The notes beneath the pieces were generated by a model, which saw nothing but the letters and a program-made list of their open reading frames with translations, was not told where the DNA came from and did no database searches. Both the position numbers and the translations under genes were made by a program. Of a stretch of DNA of 14,870 bases, positions 6,728 to 13,931 are shown in pieces; the first letter of the stretch is position 1; each line of letters opens with the position of its first letter. Origin of the DNA: 2-12-FULL-42-15 sp964196565. Lineage in GTDB: Bacteria > Pseudomonadota > Gammaproteobacteria > Coxiellales > Coxiellaceae. The DNA is taken from assembly GCA_964196565.1 (NCBI GenBank), contig CAXMUH010000007.1:1-14870 (forward strand), read 5' to 3'.

Positions 6728-7300
6728 ATGAGAACTAGGAAGTTTTGTGCTATTTTCTTGTTATTCACACTCCCCTTTTGTTCGGCGCTGGCCTCGATGG
6801 GTGACGTAGGGCAAGTCTTTAAATCTGCTAATCAACGATTCCAATTAATGCGCGATATCGCTGCTTATAAATACGTCAATCGCTTGCCGATTAATATCAC
6901 CATTCCAGAACGCGTCGTATTACGTAAGGTATTATGGTATGCCAATCAAAAAGGCGTTAATCTTCGAACCGCGCGTTCTTTTATCCTGTTGGGCGTAGCA
7001 ATCGGTAAAAAAATGCAACAAAATTGGATCCAGTTATGGCGGCAGCAAGGATTTCCAAAAAATGAGAAGCCTAAAAATATGCGAACCGCGTTAATTCCGC
7101 AATTACTTAAGTTAGATGAGCAGCTTGTTGATGCTCTTATTCTGGCGGTGCCAGCCTTGCAGGACCCTAATAATTTGGATGCTATTAAAGCAGAAGCTAA
7201 ACAGGAATTAACAGCTAAATTGCTTAACGATACTGTTCGGGCAATTTACGTTAAGGCTTTGTTAAAAGTCCGACTGAAACCAAAAAAGAAGAAAGCGTAA
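6728..7300 (+). CDS. Secreted chorismate mutase, AroQ-gamma type
   Basis: Chorismate mutase turns chorismate into prephenate on the way to phenylalanine and tyrosine; the gamma subclass is exported. The 190-residue product has a signal peptide (MRTRKF then a hydrophobic core, likely cut after ALA22), followed by the family pattern NQR37-FQLMRDIAAYK48-YVNRLPI and a helix ending KKMQQNWIQLW. Start ATG 6728 is fixed by GGAGA at 6716-6720 and by the signal peptide; the open frame extends upstream to 6602 without a comparable ribosome site. By remembered alignment with the Mycobacterium tuberculosis secreted enzyme, Arg37, Lys48 and Arg62 correspond to substrate-binding residues, whereas positions 59 (Ile), 66 (Arg) and 92-93 (Ile-Gly) are not the expected polar ones. 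The lysine-rich tail after residue 115 is extra. It may be weakly active or repurposed. Confidence 0.72.
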   Translation: MRTRKFCAIFLLFTLPFCSALASMGDVGQVFKSANQRFQLMRDIAAYKYVNRLPINITIPERVVLRKVLWYANQKGVNLRTARSFILLGVAIGKKMQQNWIQLWRQQGFPKNEKPKNMRTALIPQLLKLDEQLVDALILAVPALQDPNNLDAIKAEAKQELTAKLLNDTVRAIYVKALLKVRLKPKKKKA

Positions 7301-7393
7301 CCCATCATACCAATCAGATTGCAAACCAGGCAGCATTTGATAAAATATGGCGAGATTGTAGAAGTTTTTTTAATACCAGTTAGGTGTGCGAAT

Positions 7394-7582
7394 ATGAAAG
7401 CAATGGCATCGTTTAAGTTAAAGCGAAAAGGGGCAAAGAAATTTGCGTTGTGGCAAGAAATCACGGTTGTGTTAATAATCAAAGTCGCTATGATTCTTGC
7501 GATTTGGCATTTTTGTTTTAGCGACCCAGTTGAGAAGCATTTGACAATTAGTCGAATGCAGCAGCAGTTGGTTGGCAAATAA
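7394..7582 (+). CDS. cydP: CydP, small single-helix protein of the bd oxidase operon
   Basis: A 62-residue protein: a basic N-terminus (KLKRKGAKKF), then EITVVLIIKVAMILAIWHFCFSDPV as the single membrane helix, then a short polar tail. The pattern of a Glu/Ile-rich helix with an internal lysine ending in FSDP matches the putative small subunit CydP found in front of cydAB in beta- and gammaproteobacteria. ATG 7394 is preceded by AGGTG at 7382-7386; the ATG three codons later is an alternative. It lies 61 bases before cydA and on the same strand. Its exact role in assembly or stability of the oxidase is not established from the sequence. Confidence 0.78.
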   Translation: MKAMASFKLKRKGAKKFALWQEITVVLIIKVAMILAIWHFCFSDPVEKHLTISRMQQQLVGK

Positions 7583-7643
7583 CCAGCAATTCCCGCTGGA
7601 TCATTGGCTGGATAATTGCATATTATAATAATAAGGAAATAGA

Positions 7644-9227
7644 GTGGCTATATCGAGTGAAGTTGTAATGTTATCGCGCTGGCAGTTTGGGTTAACTGCT
7701 CTTTACCATTTTCTATTTGTGCCATTAACACTGGGGTTATCCGTTTTAATTGCCATTATGGAAACGGTTTATGTGATGACCGGGCGTGAAATCTGGAAAC
7801 AGATGACTAAATATTGGGGAATTTTATTTGGCATCAACTTTGCGATGGGGGTGGCGACCGGGATTACCATGGAGTTTCAGTTTGGGACTAACTGGGCTTA
7901 TTATTCGCAATATGTCGGCGATGTGTTTGGTGCACCGTTAGCGATCGAAGGCTTGATGGCATTTTTTCTTGAGGCCACATTTATAGGCCTATTTTTCTTT
8001 GGTTGGAATCGTCTGTCTAGAGTGAGTCATATGGTGGTGACTTGGCTTGTGGCTTTAGGTTCGAGCTTGTCAGCACTGTGGATTTTAATTGCCAATGGTT
8101 GGATGCAGCACCCGGTGGGTTCGTATTTTAATTTTGAAACCATGCGCATGGAGGTTGCGAATTTTAAAGATATTTTATTTAATCCGGTTGCACAAGCGAA
8201 GTTCGTACACACCATCAGTGCGGGTTATGTTACGGGTTCTATTTTTGTATTAGCCATCAGCGCATATTTTCTGTTACGGAAGCGAAATATTGAATTCGCT
8301 AAACGCTCGATGACAGTAGCGGCTTCATTTGGATTAGCCGCGAGTTTATCGGTTGTGGTGTTGGGTGATGAAAGTGGGTATGTGGCCAATGAGAATCAAC
8401 ATATGAAAATTGCGGTGATTGAAGGCATGTGGCATACCGAGCCGGCACCTGCTGGGCTCAATATATTTGGTGTTCCAAATCTTAAAGATAGAAAAACCAA
8501 TTATCAAATAAAAATACCATATTTATTGGGAATTATTGCGACCCGATCTTTTGATACACCTTTGCCAGGTATTGTGAACTTGGTGGATCAGGCAAAAACG
8601 CTAATTCCAATGGGAATGAAAGCCTATGGCGCACTACAGGTGTTACAGAAAGATCCAAAAAATAAATCCGCACGAGCAATTATGACCGAGAATTCTCAAT
8701 ATTTAGGTTATGGATTGTTGTTAAAGCAATTTAGCAAAGACCCCGCGCATGCTAGTAAAGAACAAATAGACAAAGCCGCTTGGAGTTTGGTGCCAGGTCA
8801 GGTGGGATTATTATTTTGGTTCTTTCATATTATGGTGCTCTGTGGTTTCTTTTTTATCTTGTTATTTGCGGTCAGTTTTGCCTTTTCGGCGCGGCGCACC
8901 TTAGATAAACGCTGGTTTTTATGGATTGTTTTACTCAGTCTGCCATTGCCGTGGATTGCAGCAGAAATGGGGTGGTATGTGGCCGAGCATGGCCGACAAC
9001 CGTGGGTGGTTGAAGGCGTATTGCCGACCTTCTTAGGGGTTTCATCACTCTCAGCTAAAGATTTGTGGATATCATTGTTGGGGTTTGCCGGTTTTTATTC
9101 AGGACTTGCAGTGATTGAAGTTTATTTAATGATGAAATATATCCGCCTAGGTCCAGATAATTTGGCAGAAAAGATTGGAGCGACAACGGATGAAAATTCA
9201 CAACATAAGCCAGGAGGCGAGTCATGA
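7644..9227 (+). CDS. cydA: Cytochrome bd quinol oxidase subunit I
   Basis: Subunit I holds the quinol site and hemes b558, b595 and d, and with subunit II reduces oxygen to water in the inner membrane. The 527-residue protein is close to E. coli CydA throughout. Seen: His22 (LYHFLF; E. coli His19), Glu102 and Glu110 in the IEGLMAFFLE stretch, His189 (KFVHT; E. coli His186) and Met397 (HIMVLCG; E. coli Met393) for heme b558, Lys255 and Glu260 of the quinol loop, and GRQPW at 450-454. The loop after residue 260 is long, so this is the long-Q-loop type. The start is GTG 7644 with AAGGAA at 7633-7638. It overlaps cydB by four bases. Confidence 0.97.
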   Translation: MAISSEVVMLSRWQFGLTALYHFLFVPLTLGLSVLIAIMETVYVMTGREIWKQMTKYWGILFGINFAMGVATGITMEFQFGTNWAYYSQYVGDVFGAPLAIEGLMAFFLEATFIGLFFFGWNRLSRVSHMVVTWLVALGSSLSALWILIANGWMQHPVGSYFNFETMRMEVANFKDILFNPVAQAKFVHTISAGYVTGSIFVLAISAYFLLRKRNIEFAKRSMTVAASFGLAASLSVVVLGDESGYVANENQHMKIAVIEGMWHTEPAPAGLNIFGVPNLKDRKTNYQIKIPYLLGIIATRSFDTPLPGIVNLVDQAKTLIPMGMKAYGALQVLQKDPKNKSARAIMTENSQYLGYGLLLKQFSKDPAHASKEQIDKAAWSLVPGQVGLLFWFFHIMVLCGFFFILLFAVSFAFSARRTLDKRWFLWIVLLSLPLPWIAAEMGWYVAEHGRQPWVVEGVLPTFLGVSSLSAKDLWISLLGFAGFYSGLAVIEVYLMMKYIRLGPDNLAEKIGATTDENSQHKPGGES

Positions 9228-10360
9228 TTGAATATTCTACATTACGTATAATCTGGTGGGTGTTGATGGGCGTTGTGATTGCGGCATTTGCAGTGATGGA
9301 TGGATTTGATTTGGGTGTTGCAGCGCTGCTGCCGATCGTTGCCAGAGAAGATATGCAGCGACGCCAGGTTATTAATAGCATAGGACCGGTTTGGGAAGGC
9401 AATCAAGTTTGGTTTGTTTTAGGCGGTGGGGTATTATTCGCAGCTTGGCCTTATATTTATGCAGTGTCTTTTTCTGGATTTTATTTGGCAATGCTTTTAG
9501 TCTTGCTCACTTTTATTTTGCGTCCGGTGTGTTTTAAGTATCGCAGCAAAATGGTAAATCCTAAATGGCGTTCCACTTGGGATTGGATTTTGTGTATTTG
9601 TGGATTTGTTGCCGCCCTGGTTTTTGGTGTGGCTGTAGGAAACGTTTTGCAAGGTATTCCATTTCGTTTTGATGAATCACTGCGTTCGTTTTATACAGGG
9701 ACATTATGGGATTTGTTTAATCCCTTTGGGGTTTTTTGTGGTTTGGTAAGTGTGGCGATGCTGTTGATGCAGGGTGCACATTATCTTGTTGTGAAGACCG
9801 AAGGGGTGATTCGATCGCGTGCTCTAAAAGCAGCTAATATTGCAGCGATTATTCTGATTGTTCTGTTTGCGGCTGGTGGGTTTTGGGTGGCTTATGGGAT
9901 TCATGGCTATGTATTGCTGAGTATAGCGAGTCATGCTGGACCCTCTAATCCGATGAATCATGATGTGGTGAGTAAAGTTGGTGCTTGGCTTAATAATTAT
10001 TATGCAGAACCTGCTGCAATGATCGCGCCAATTTTGGTATTTTTAGGTGCGCTTGCTGCGATTATCTTTTCGCGAACGGGCCGAGGTAAGTTTAGTTTTA
10101 TTTGCAGTAGCATCAGTGTGTTTTTTATTGTGGTGACGGTCGGGGTGAGCATGTTTCCGTTTATTTTGCCTTCAACCATACAAATAGATTCCAGCTTGAT
10201 GGTGTGGGATGCCTCATCAAGTCAATTAACCTTGATGATTATGTTTATCTGTACGATTATCTTTTTGCCGATTATTATCTTATATACGGCTTGGGTTTAT
10301 CGTGTGCTGCGTGGACAAATAACGATGAAATTTTTTGATGACAATAAAGATGCATATTAG
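9224..10360 (+). CDS. cydB: Cytochrome bd quinol oxidase subunit II
   Basis: Partner of CydA in the bd oxidase; 378 residues against 379 in E. coli. The N-terminus has the diagnostic VMDGFDLGVAALLP, followed by GPVWEGNQVWFVLGGGVLFAAWP and then repeated membrane helices to the end. Its ATG overlaps the cydA stop (ATGA), and AGGAGG at 9212-9217 within cydA provides a strong ribosome site, so the two subunits are coupled at translation. cydX begins 12 bases after the stop. Confidence 0.97.
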   Translation: MIEYSTLRIIWWVLMGVVIAAFAVMDGFDLGVAALLPIVAREDMQRRQVINSIGPVWEGNQVWFVLGGGVLFAAWPYIYAVSFSGFYLAMLLVLLTFILRPVCFKYRSKMVNPKWRSTWDWILCICGFVAALVFGVAVGNVLQGIPFRFDESLRSFYTGTLWDLFNPFGVFCGLVSVAMLLMQGAHYLVVKTEGVIRSRALKAANIAAIILIVLFAAGGFWVAYGIHGYVLLSIASHAGPSNPMNHDVVSKVGAWLNNYYAEPAAMIAPILVFLGALAAIIFSRTGRGKFSFICSSISVFFIVVTVGVSMFPFILPSTIQIDSSLMVWDASSSQLTLMIMFICTIIFLPIIILYTAWVYRVLRGQITMKFFDDNKDAY

Positions 10361-10372
10361 GAGGAGTTAGCG

Positions 10373-10492
10373 ATGTGGTATTTTTCGTGGATATTAGGAT
10401 TGGGGCTTGCGTGTAGTTTTGCGGTACTTAATGCGTTGTGGTTTGAATTAGATCGCAATGGCGCCAATCGCAAAAAAGATCAAGAGTCTTAA
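10373..10492 (+). CDS. cydX: CydX, small subunit of cytochrome bd oxidase
   Basis: A 39-residue protein beginning MWYFSWILGLGLACSFAVLN, almost the same as the E. coli CydX/YbgT start (MWYFAWILG...LACSFGV), with one membrane helix and a polar tail ending KKDQES. CydX is needed for stability of the heme site in the E. coli oxidase. AGGAGG at 10359-10364 spans the cydB stop and gives a strong ribosome site for ATG 10373. The next gene begins 11 bases after its stop. Confidence 0.95.
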   Translation: MWYFSWILGLGLACSFAVLNALWFELDRNGANRKKDQES

Positions 10493-10503
10493 AGAGAAAA
10501 TTC

Positions 10504-11340
10504 ATGTTAGAAGTAATCGATTGTAAATCGAATGATGCGCCGCAACAATTTAGCGCCTCCCTGAAAGAAATTGGCTTTGCAGTCGTTCGCAATCATGGTG
10601 TTGTGCAGCAATTAATTGATGAAGCCTATGCGGCTTGGGGGAAGTTTTTTCATTCAAGTGAAAAAAACAACTATCCATTTGATCCCAAAACGCATGATGG
10701 ACTCATTAGCTTGGATCTATCTGAGACCGCAAAAGGGCATGAGATTAAAGACATTAAAGAATTTTTTCACTATTACTCTTGGGGGCGTGTACCTAAATCC
10801 CTAGAACCACTGACCAAAAATTTATTTAATAGTTTAAATCATTTGGCGGCGACGCTATTGGGTTGGGTTGAAAGTGCATTGCCAGTTGAGGTTAGAGAAA
10901 AATTGTCAATGCCTTTAAGCGAAATGATTATCGACAGCAAGCATTCGTTGTTAAGAATTATTCATTATCCGCCATTAAGTGGTGATGAGATTAAAGGCGC
11001 TGTGCGCGCAGCACCTCATGAGGATATTAACTTGTTGACGCTGTTGCCGGCCGCGACGGCAAAAGGGTTAGAAGTGCAAGATAAAGCTGGGCAATGGTTA
11101 GCGGTGCCGCACGATCCTGATTGGATTATTGTGAATAGCGGCGATATGTTGCAAGAATGTAGCGCGGGATATTATCAAGCCACGACACATCGTGTGACTA
11201 ACCCTAAGGGAGCTAAAGCTCGGGAATCACGCCTGTCGATGCCATTGTTTTTGCATCCGCGACCTGAAGTTAAGCTATCAGATCGGCATACAGCTGAAAG
11301 TTATCGCCAGGAACGCTTTGCTGAATTAGGTCTACTATGA
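10504..11340 (+). CDS. 2-oxoglutarate/Fe(II)-dependent oxygenase, isopenicillin-N-synthase-like
   Basis: A 278-residue member of the non-heme iron oxygenase superfamily. The N-terminal part (GFAVVRNHGV at 24-33) is the typical substrate-entry domain of the isopenicillin N synthase type. Iron ligands are visible as His172 and Asp174 (APHEDINLLTLLP) and His229 (TTHRVTNP), and Arg243-x-Ser245 (RLSMPLF) is the 2-oxoglutarate-binding pair, with LRIIHYPPL before the first ligand. All key residues are present, so it should be active. ATG 10504 follows AAAGAGA. The stop overlaps the hemF start (ATGA), and cydX is 11 bases upstream, so it is expressed with oxidase and heme genes. The substrate is unknown; a role tied to oxygen or heme supply is inference from position. 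Confidence 0.85.
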   Translation: MLEVIDCKSNDAPQQFSASLKEIGFAVVRNHGVVQQLIDEAYAAWGKFFHSSEKNNYPFDPKTHDGLISLDLSETAKGHEIKDIKEFFHYYSWGRVPKSLEPLTKNLFNSLNHLAATLLGWVESALPVEVREKLSMPLSEMIIDSKHSLLRIIHYPPLSGDEIKGAVRAAPHEDINLLTLLPAATAKGLEVQDKAGQWLAVPHDPDWIIVNSGDMLQECSAGYYQATTHRVTNPKGAKARESRLSMPLFLHPRPEVKLSDRHTAESYRQERFAELGLL

Positions 11341-12236
11341 TGATTAATGAAGTAAAGCAGTATTTGCAAAATTTGCAAGATAGCATTTGTGCTGGTCTAG
11401 AATCGGTTGAATCACAGGAAACTTTTTATGAAGATCGATGGGAGCATGCCGGCGGTGGCGGTGGACGTTCACGTGTTATGGCAAAAGGTGATGTGTTCGA
11501 GCAGGCCGGGGTAAATTTTTCACATGTTTTTGGTAAGACATTACCAAAATCAGCGACCGATAAAAGACCGGAATTAGCGGGCTGTGAATTTGAGGCGATG
11601 GGTGTTTCACTGGTGGTTCATCCTAACAATCCGTATGTTCCTACTTCGCATGCCAATGTACGATTTTTTGTGGCCAACAAGAAAAATCAGCCGCCGATTT
11701 GGTGGTTTGGCGGCGGCTATGATTTAACACCCTATTATGGTTTTGATGAGGATTGTCAGCATTGGCACCAAGTTGCAAAAAAAGCCTGCGAACCGTTTGG
11801 AGCTGAAGTTTATCCCCGATTTAAAAAATGGTGTGATGCGTATTTTTATTTAAAGCATCGTGATGAACCGCGCGGCATCGGCGGCTTATTTTTTGATGAT
11901 CTTAACGATTGGGGCTTTGATAAAAGTTTTTCATTTTTACAAAGTGTGGGAGACTCTTTTATAGAAGCTTATTTACCAATTGTTAATAAACGAAAAGACC
12001 AGCCCTATGATGAGCGTCAACGTGATTTTCAATTGTATCGTCGTGGGCGTTATGTAGAATTTAATTTAGTCTATGATCGTGGAACCTTATTTGGTTTGCA
12101 ATCCGGTGGGCGAACTGAATCCATATTAATGTCGCTGCCGCCAGAAGTTCGTTGGCGTTATAATTGGAAGCCTGACAATGGCAGCGAAGAAGCTAAGTTG
12201 TATGATGAATACTTGCATGCGCGTGAATGGGCATAG
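11337..12236 (+). CDS. hemF: Aerobic coproporphyrinogen III oxidase
   Basis: Oxygen-dependent decarboxylation of coproporphyrinogen III to protoporphyrinogen IX, late in heme synthesis, in the cytoplasm. At 299 residues it equals the E. coli length. Seen: the GGGGGRSRVM loop (39-48), His95 and His105 (VVHPNNPYVPTSHANVRFF), WWFGGGYDLTPYY, HWH at 142-144, His174 in KHRDEPRGIGG, then YVEFNLVYDRGTLFGLQSGGRTESILMSLPP, all family hallmarks. The start overlaps the preceding stop codon by four bases; two in-frame ATGs (11337, 11340) are both possible. The heme made here is a cofactor of the bd oxidase encoded upstream. Confidence 0.97.
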   Translation: MMINEVKQYLQNLQDSICAGLESVESQETFYEDRWEHAGGGGGRSRVMAKGDVFEQAGVNFSHVFGKTLPKSATDKRPELAGCEFEAMGVSLVVHPNNPYVPTSHANVRFFVANKKNQPPIWWFGGGYDLTPYYGFDEDCQHWHQVAKKACEPFGAEVYPRFKKWCDAYFYLKHRDEPRGIGGLFFDDLNDWGFDKSFSFLQSVGDSFIEAYLPIVNKRKDQPYDERQRDFQLYRRGRYVEFNLVYDRGTLFGLQSGGRTESILMSLPPEVRWRYNWKPDNGSEEAKLYDEYLHAREWA

Positions 12237-12245
12237 GCAATGCTC

Positions 12246-12303
12246 CCGTCATCCCGAGCGAAGCCGGTTTAAGTCATCCCGAGCGAAGTCGAGGGATCTA
12301 GGC
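12246..12303. repeat. Pair of GTCATCCCGAGCGAAG dispersed repeats
   Basis: GTCATCCCGAGCGAAG occurs identically at 12248-12263 and 12273-12288, 25 bases apart. The second copy continues into TCGAGGGATCTAGG, so ATCCC (12276-12280) can pair with GGGAT (12293-12297). Sequences of this kind are found as many-copy intergenic repeats in a wide range of bacterial genomes. It separates hemF from pnuC. Confidence 0.6.
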
Positions 12304-12321
12304 AATAAAAAGGAGGATTAA

Positions 12322-12906
12322 TTGCATCACATATTAGACATCACTGGCGCAGTTTTTTCTTTTTTTTCTGCTTTGTTTTTTATCTTGGCGATGGAAATCT
12401 GTTATCCGTTGGGCGTTATTGCCACCATTGTTAACGGCACTTTGTACGGCTTATCTGGAATCTATGGCGATATGTCGCTTGAAATCATGTATTTCTTCTT
12501 TATGTTTTATGGTTGGTATGAATGGCGTTATGGAGGTAAGGGTCATACAACCTTGAATATCACCAACCTCAAGTTGCGAACCGCATTGATTTTATTAGCG
12601 ATTGCAGTGGTTGGGATTACCATCACGTATTTTATTTTAAAAGCATACGCGCGCTCTCATGTGCCGGCTTTGGATTCGACAACGACCATATTGAGTTTAG
12701 TTGCGCAGTGGATGATTAGTATGAAAATCATCGAGTGTTGGATTTTGTGGTTTGTGGTTGACCTCATTTATGTTTTATTGTATTTCGATAAAATGCTTCC
12801 TGTGCACAGTGCGTTACAGATAATTTATTTAGGCATGGCTGCTATTGGCTATTGGCGTTGGTATCAATTAAAGCAGCATAATAAAGGGAAAATTAAACAT
12901 GGTTAG
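12322..12906 (+). CDS. pnuC: PnuC-like nicotinamide riboside transporter
   Basis: Facilitates entry of nicotinamide riboside (or a related B-vitamin nucleoside) across the inner membrane for NAD synthesis. The 194-residue protein has about six to seven membrane segments, with the family landmarks NGTLYGLSGIYGD (38-50), YGWYEWRYGG (63-72), the QWMISMKIIECWILWFVVDLIYV stretch (129-151, with the conserved Gln and Trp) and YWRWYQ (177-182) near the C-terminus. The start is TTG 12322, supported by a strong AGGAGG at 12311-12316 five bases away; no ATG nearby would do. It is shorter than E. coli PnuC (239). No NAD or thiamine riboswitch is visible upstream. It overlaps ocd by eight bases. Specificity for riboside against thiamine or riboflavin cannot be read from here. 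Confidence 0.82.
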   Translation: MHHILDITGAVFSFFSALFFILAMEICYPLGVIATIVNGTLYGLSGIYGDMSLEIMYFFFMFYGWYEWRYGGKGHTTLNITNLKLRTALILLAIAVVGITITYFILKAYARSHVPALDSTTTILSLVAQWMISMKIIECWILWFVVDLIYVLLYFDKMLPVHSALQIIYLGMAAIGYWRWYQLKQHNKGKIKHG

Positions 12907-13909
12907 AGTAATCACCGTAGATGATTTGAGAAATTTAATCAGAAAAGTGACACTAAAAACATTTATGTTGCGATTAATCGATCGCTTGGAACGAGACTTT
13001 GCGCGTTGGCAAGACTTTGATTTAGCACCACGTCTCGCCACCCATTATCCGCATGGTGTTATTGAATTAATGCCGATCTCAGATAAAGATTATTATGCCT
13101 ATAAATATGTTAATGGACATCCGGGAAACCCGCTTGATAATAAACAAACGGTGGTTGCGGTGGGCATGTTAGCGGATGTGGCCACTGGTTATCCGCTTTT
13201 AATATCGGCTATGACTCAATTAACCGCCATACGCACAGCCGCAACGTCGGTTGTCGCTTCAAAATATTTAGCTCTCAAGAATTCAAAAACGTTTGGAATT
13301 ATTGGAACTGGCGCACAAAGTGAGTTTCAAACCTTGGCGCATCACTTTGCTTTGGGCATTAAAGAAATTTATTATTATGATCTTGATCCAAAAGCAATGG
13401 CAAAATTTGATAACAATATGCAATCTTTTGGTGTCAATTTACATCCCTGTGTTGATGCTAAATCAGTTGTTGAACGTAGCGATATTGTTACGACTGCGAC
13501 CGCGGATAAGTCCCATGCCAAAGTAATTCATAATGATTGGATTGAAAAAGGCATTCATATTAATGGCATTGGCGGTGATTGCCCGGGTAAAACAGAGTTG
13601 GACCCGGTACTTATTGCACGTTCTAAAATTGTGGTTGAGCTTTTAGCGCAAAGTGAATTAGAAGGTGAGATTCAACACATTGATAAAAAAGATGTGTATG
13701 CCGAGTTGTGGGAACTTGTGCTTGGCAAAAAACCAGGTCGAGAGTCAGCGGATGAAATCACTTTATATGATTCTGTTGGCTTTGCCCTAGAAGATTATAG
13801 TGTTTTACGCTTAGTGCATTCAATGGCAGAAGATTATCATATCGGCCATGTGTTAGATATGGTGCCTGACTCGGGCGACCCGAAAGATTTATTTTCGCTA
13901 TTACATTAG
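12899..13909 (+). CDS. ocd: Ornithine cyclodeaminase
   Basis: Converts L-ornithine to L-proline and ammonia with a tightly bound NAD+, in the cytoplasm. The 336-residue sequence follows Pseudomonas putida OCD closely: Glu56 (IELMP), Lys69 (YKYVNGHP), Arg112 (IRTAATS), the Rossmann motif GIIGTGAQSEFQ (133-144), the catalytic Asp227 (GGDCPGKTE), then EGEIQH and DSVGFALEDYSVLRLV. These distinguish true OCD from mu-crystallin or alanine dehydrogenase relatives. ATG 12899 lies inside the end of pnuC, with AAAGGGAA at 12883-12890 as ribosome site, so the two are co-transcribed. No arginase or other arginine-degradation gene is in the window, so the ornithine source is unknown. Confidence 0.93.
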   Translation: MVRVITVDDLRNLIRKVTLKTFMLRLIDRLERDFARWQDFDLAPRLATHYPHGVIELMPISDKDYYAYKYVNGHPGNPLDNKQTVVAVGMLADVATGYPLLISAMTQLTAIRTAATSVVASKYLALKNSKTFGIIGTGAQSEFQTLAHHFALGIKEIYYYDLDPKAMAKFDNNMQSFGVNLHPCVDAKSVVERSDIVTTATADKSHAKVIHNDWIEKGIHINGIGGDCPGKTELDPVLIARSKIVVELLAQSELEGEIQHIDKKDVYAELWELVLGKKPGRESADEITLYDSVGFALEDYSVLRLVHSMAEDYHIGHVLDMVPDSGDPKDLFSLLH

Positions 13910-13931
13910 CTACACAATAAATGGAATTTTT

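Noticed and set aside
7301..7393. Search for an FNR or ArcA site before the cyd genes
   Set aside because: No TTGAT-N4-ATCAA palindrome is present; TTGATA at 7337 with possible -10 boxes is too weak to list as a promoter.
7246..7578. Minus-strand open frame of 110 codons opposite cydP
   Set aside because: It lies antisense to the end of the chorismate mutase gene and to cydP, has no recognisable protein features, and cydP explains the region.
7583..7611. CCAGC-N7-GCTGG hairpin after cydP as a possible terminator or attenuator
   Set aside because: Only five base pairs, no T-run afterwards, and a second GCTGG nearby allows alternative pairing; not enough to call.
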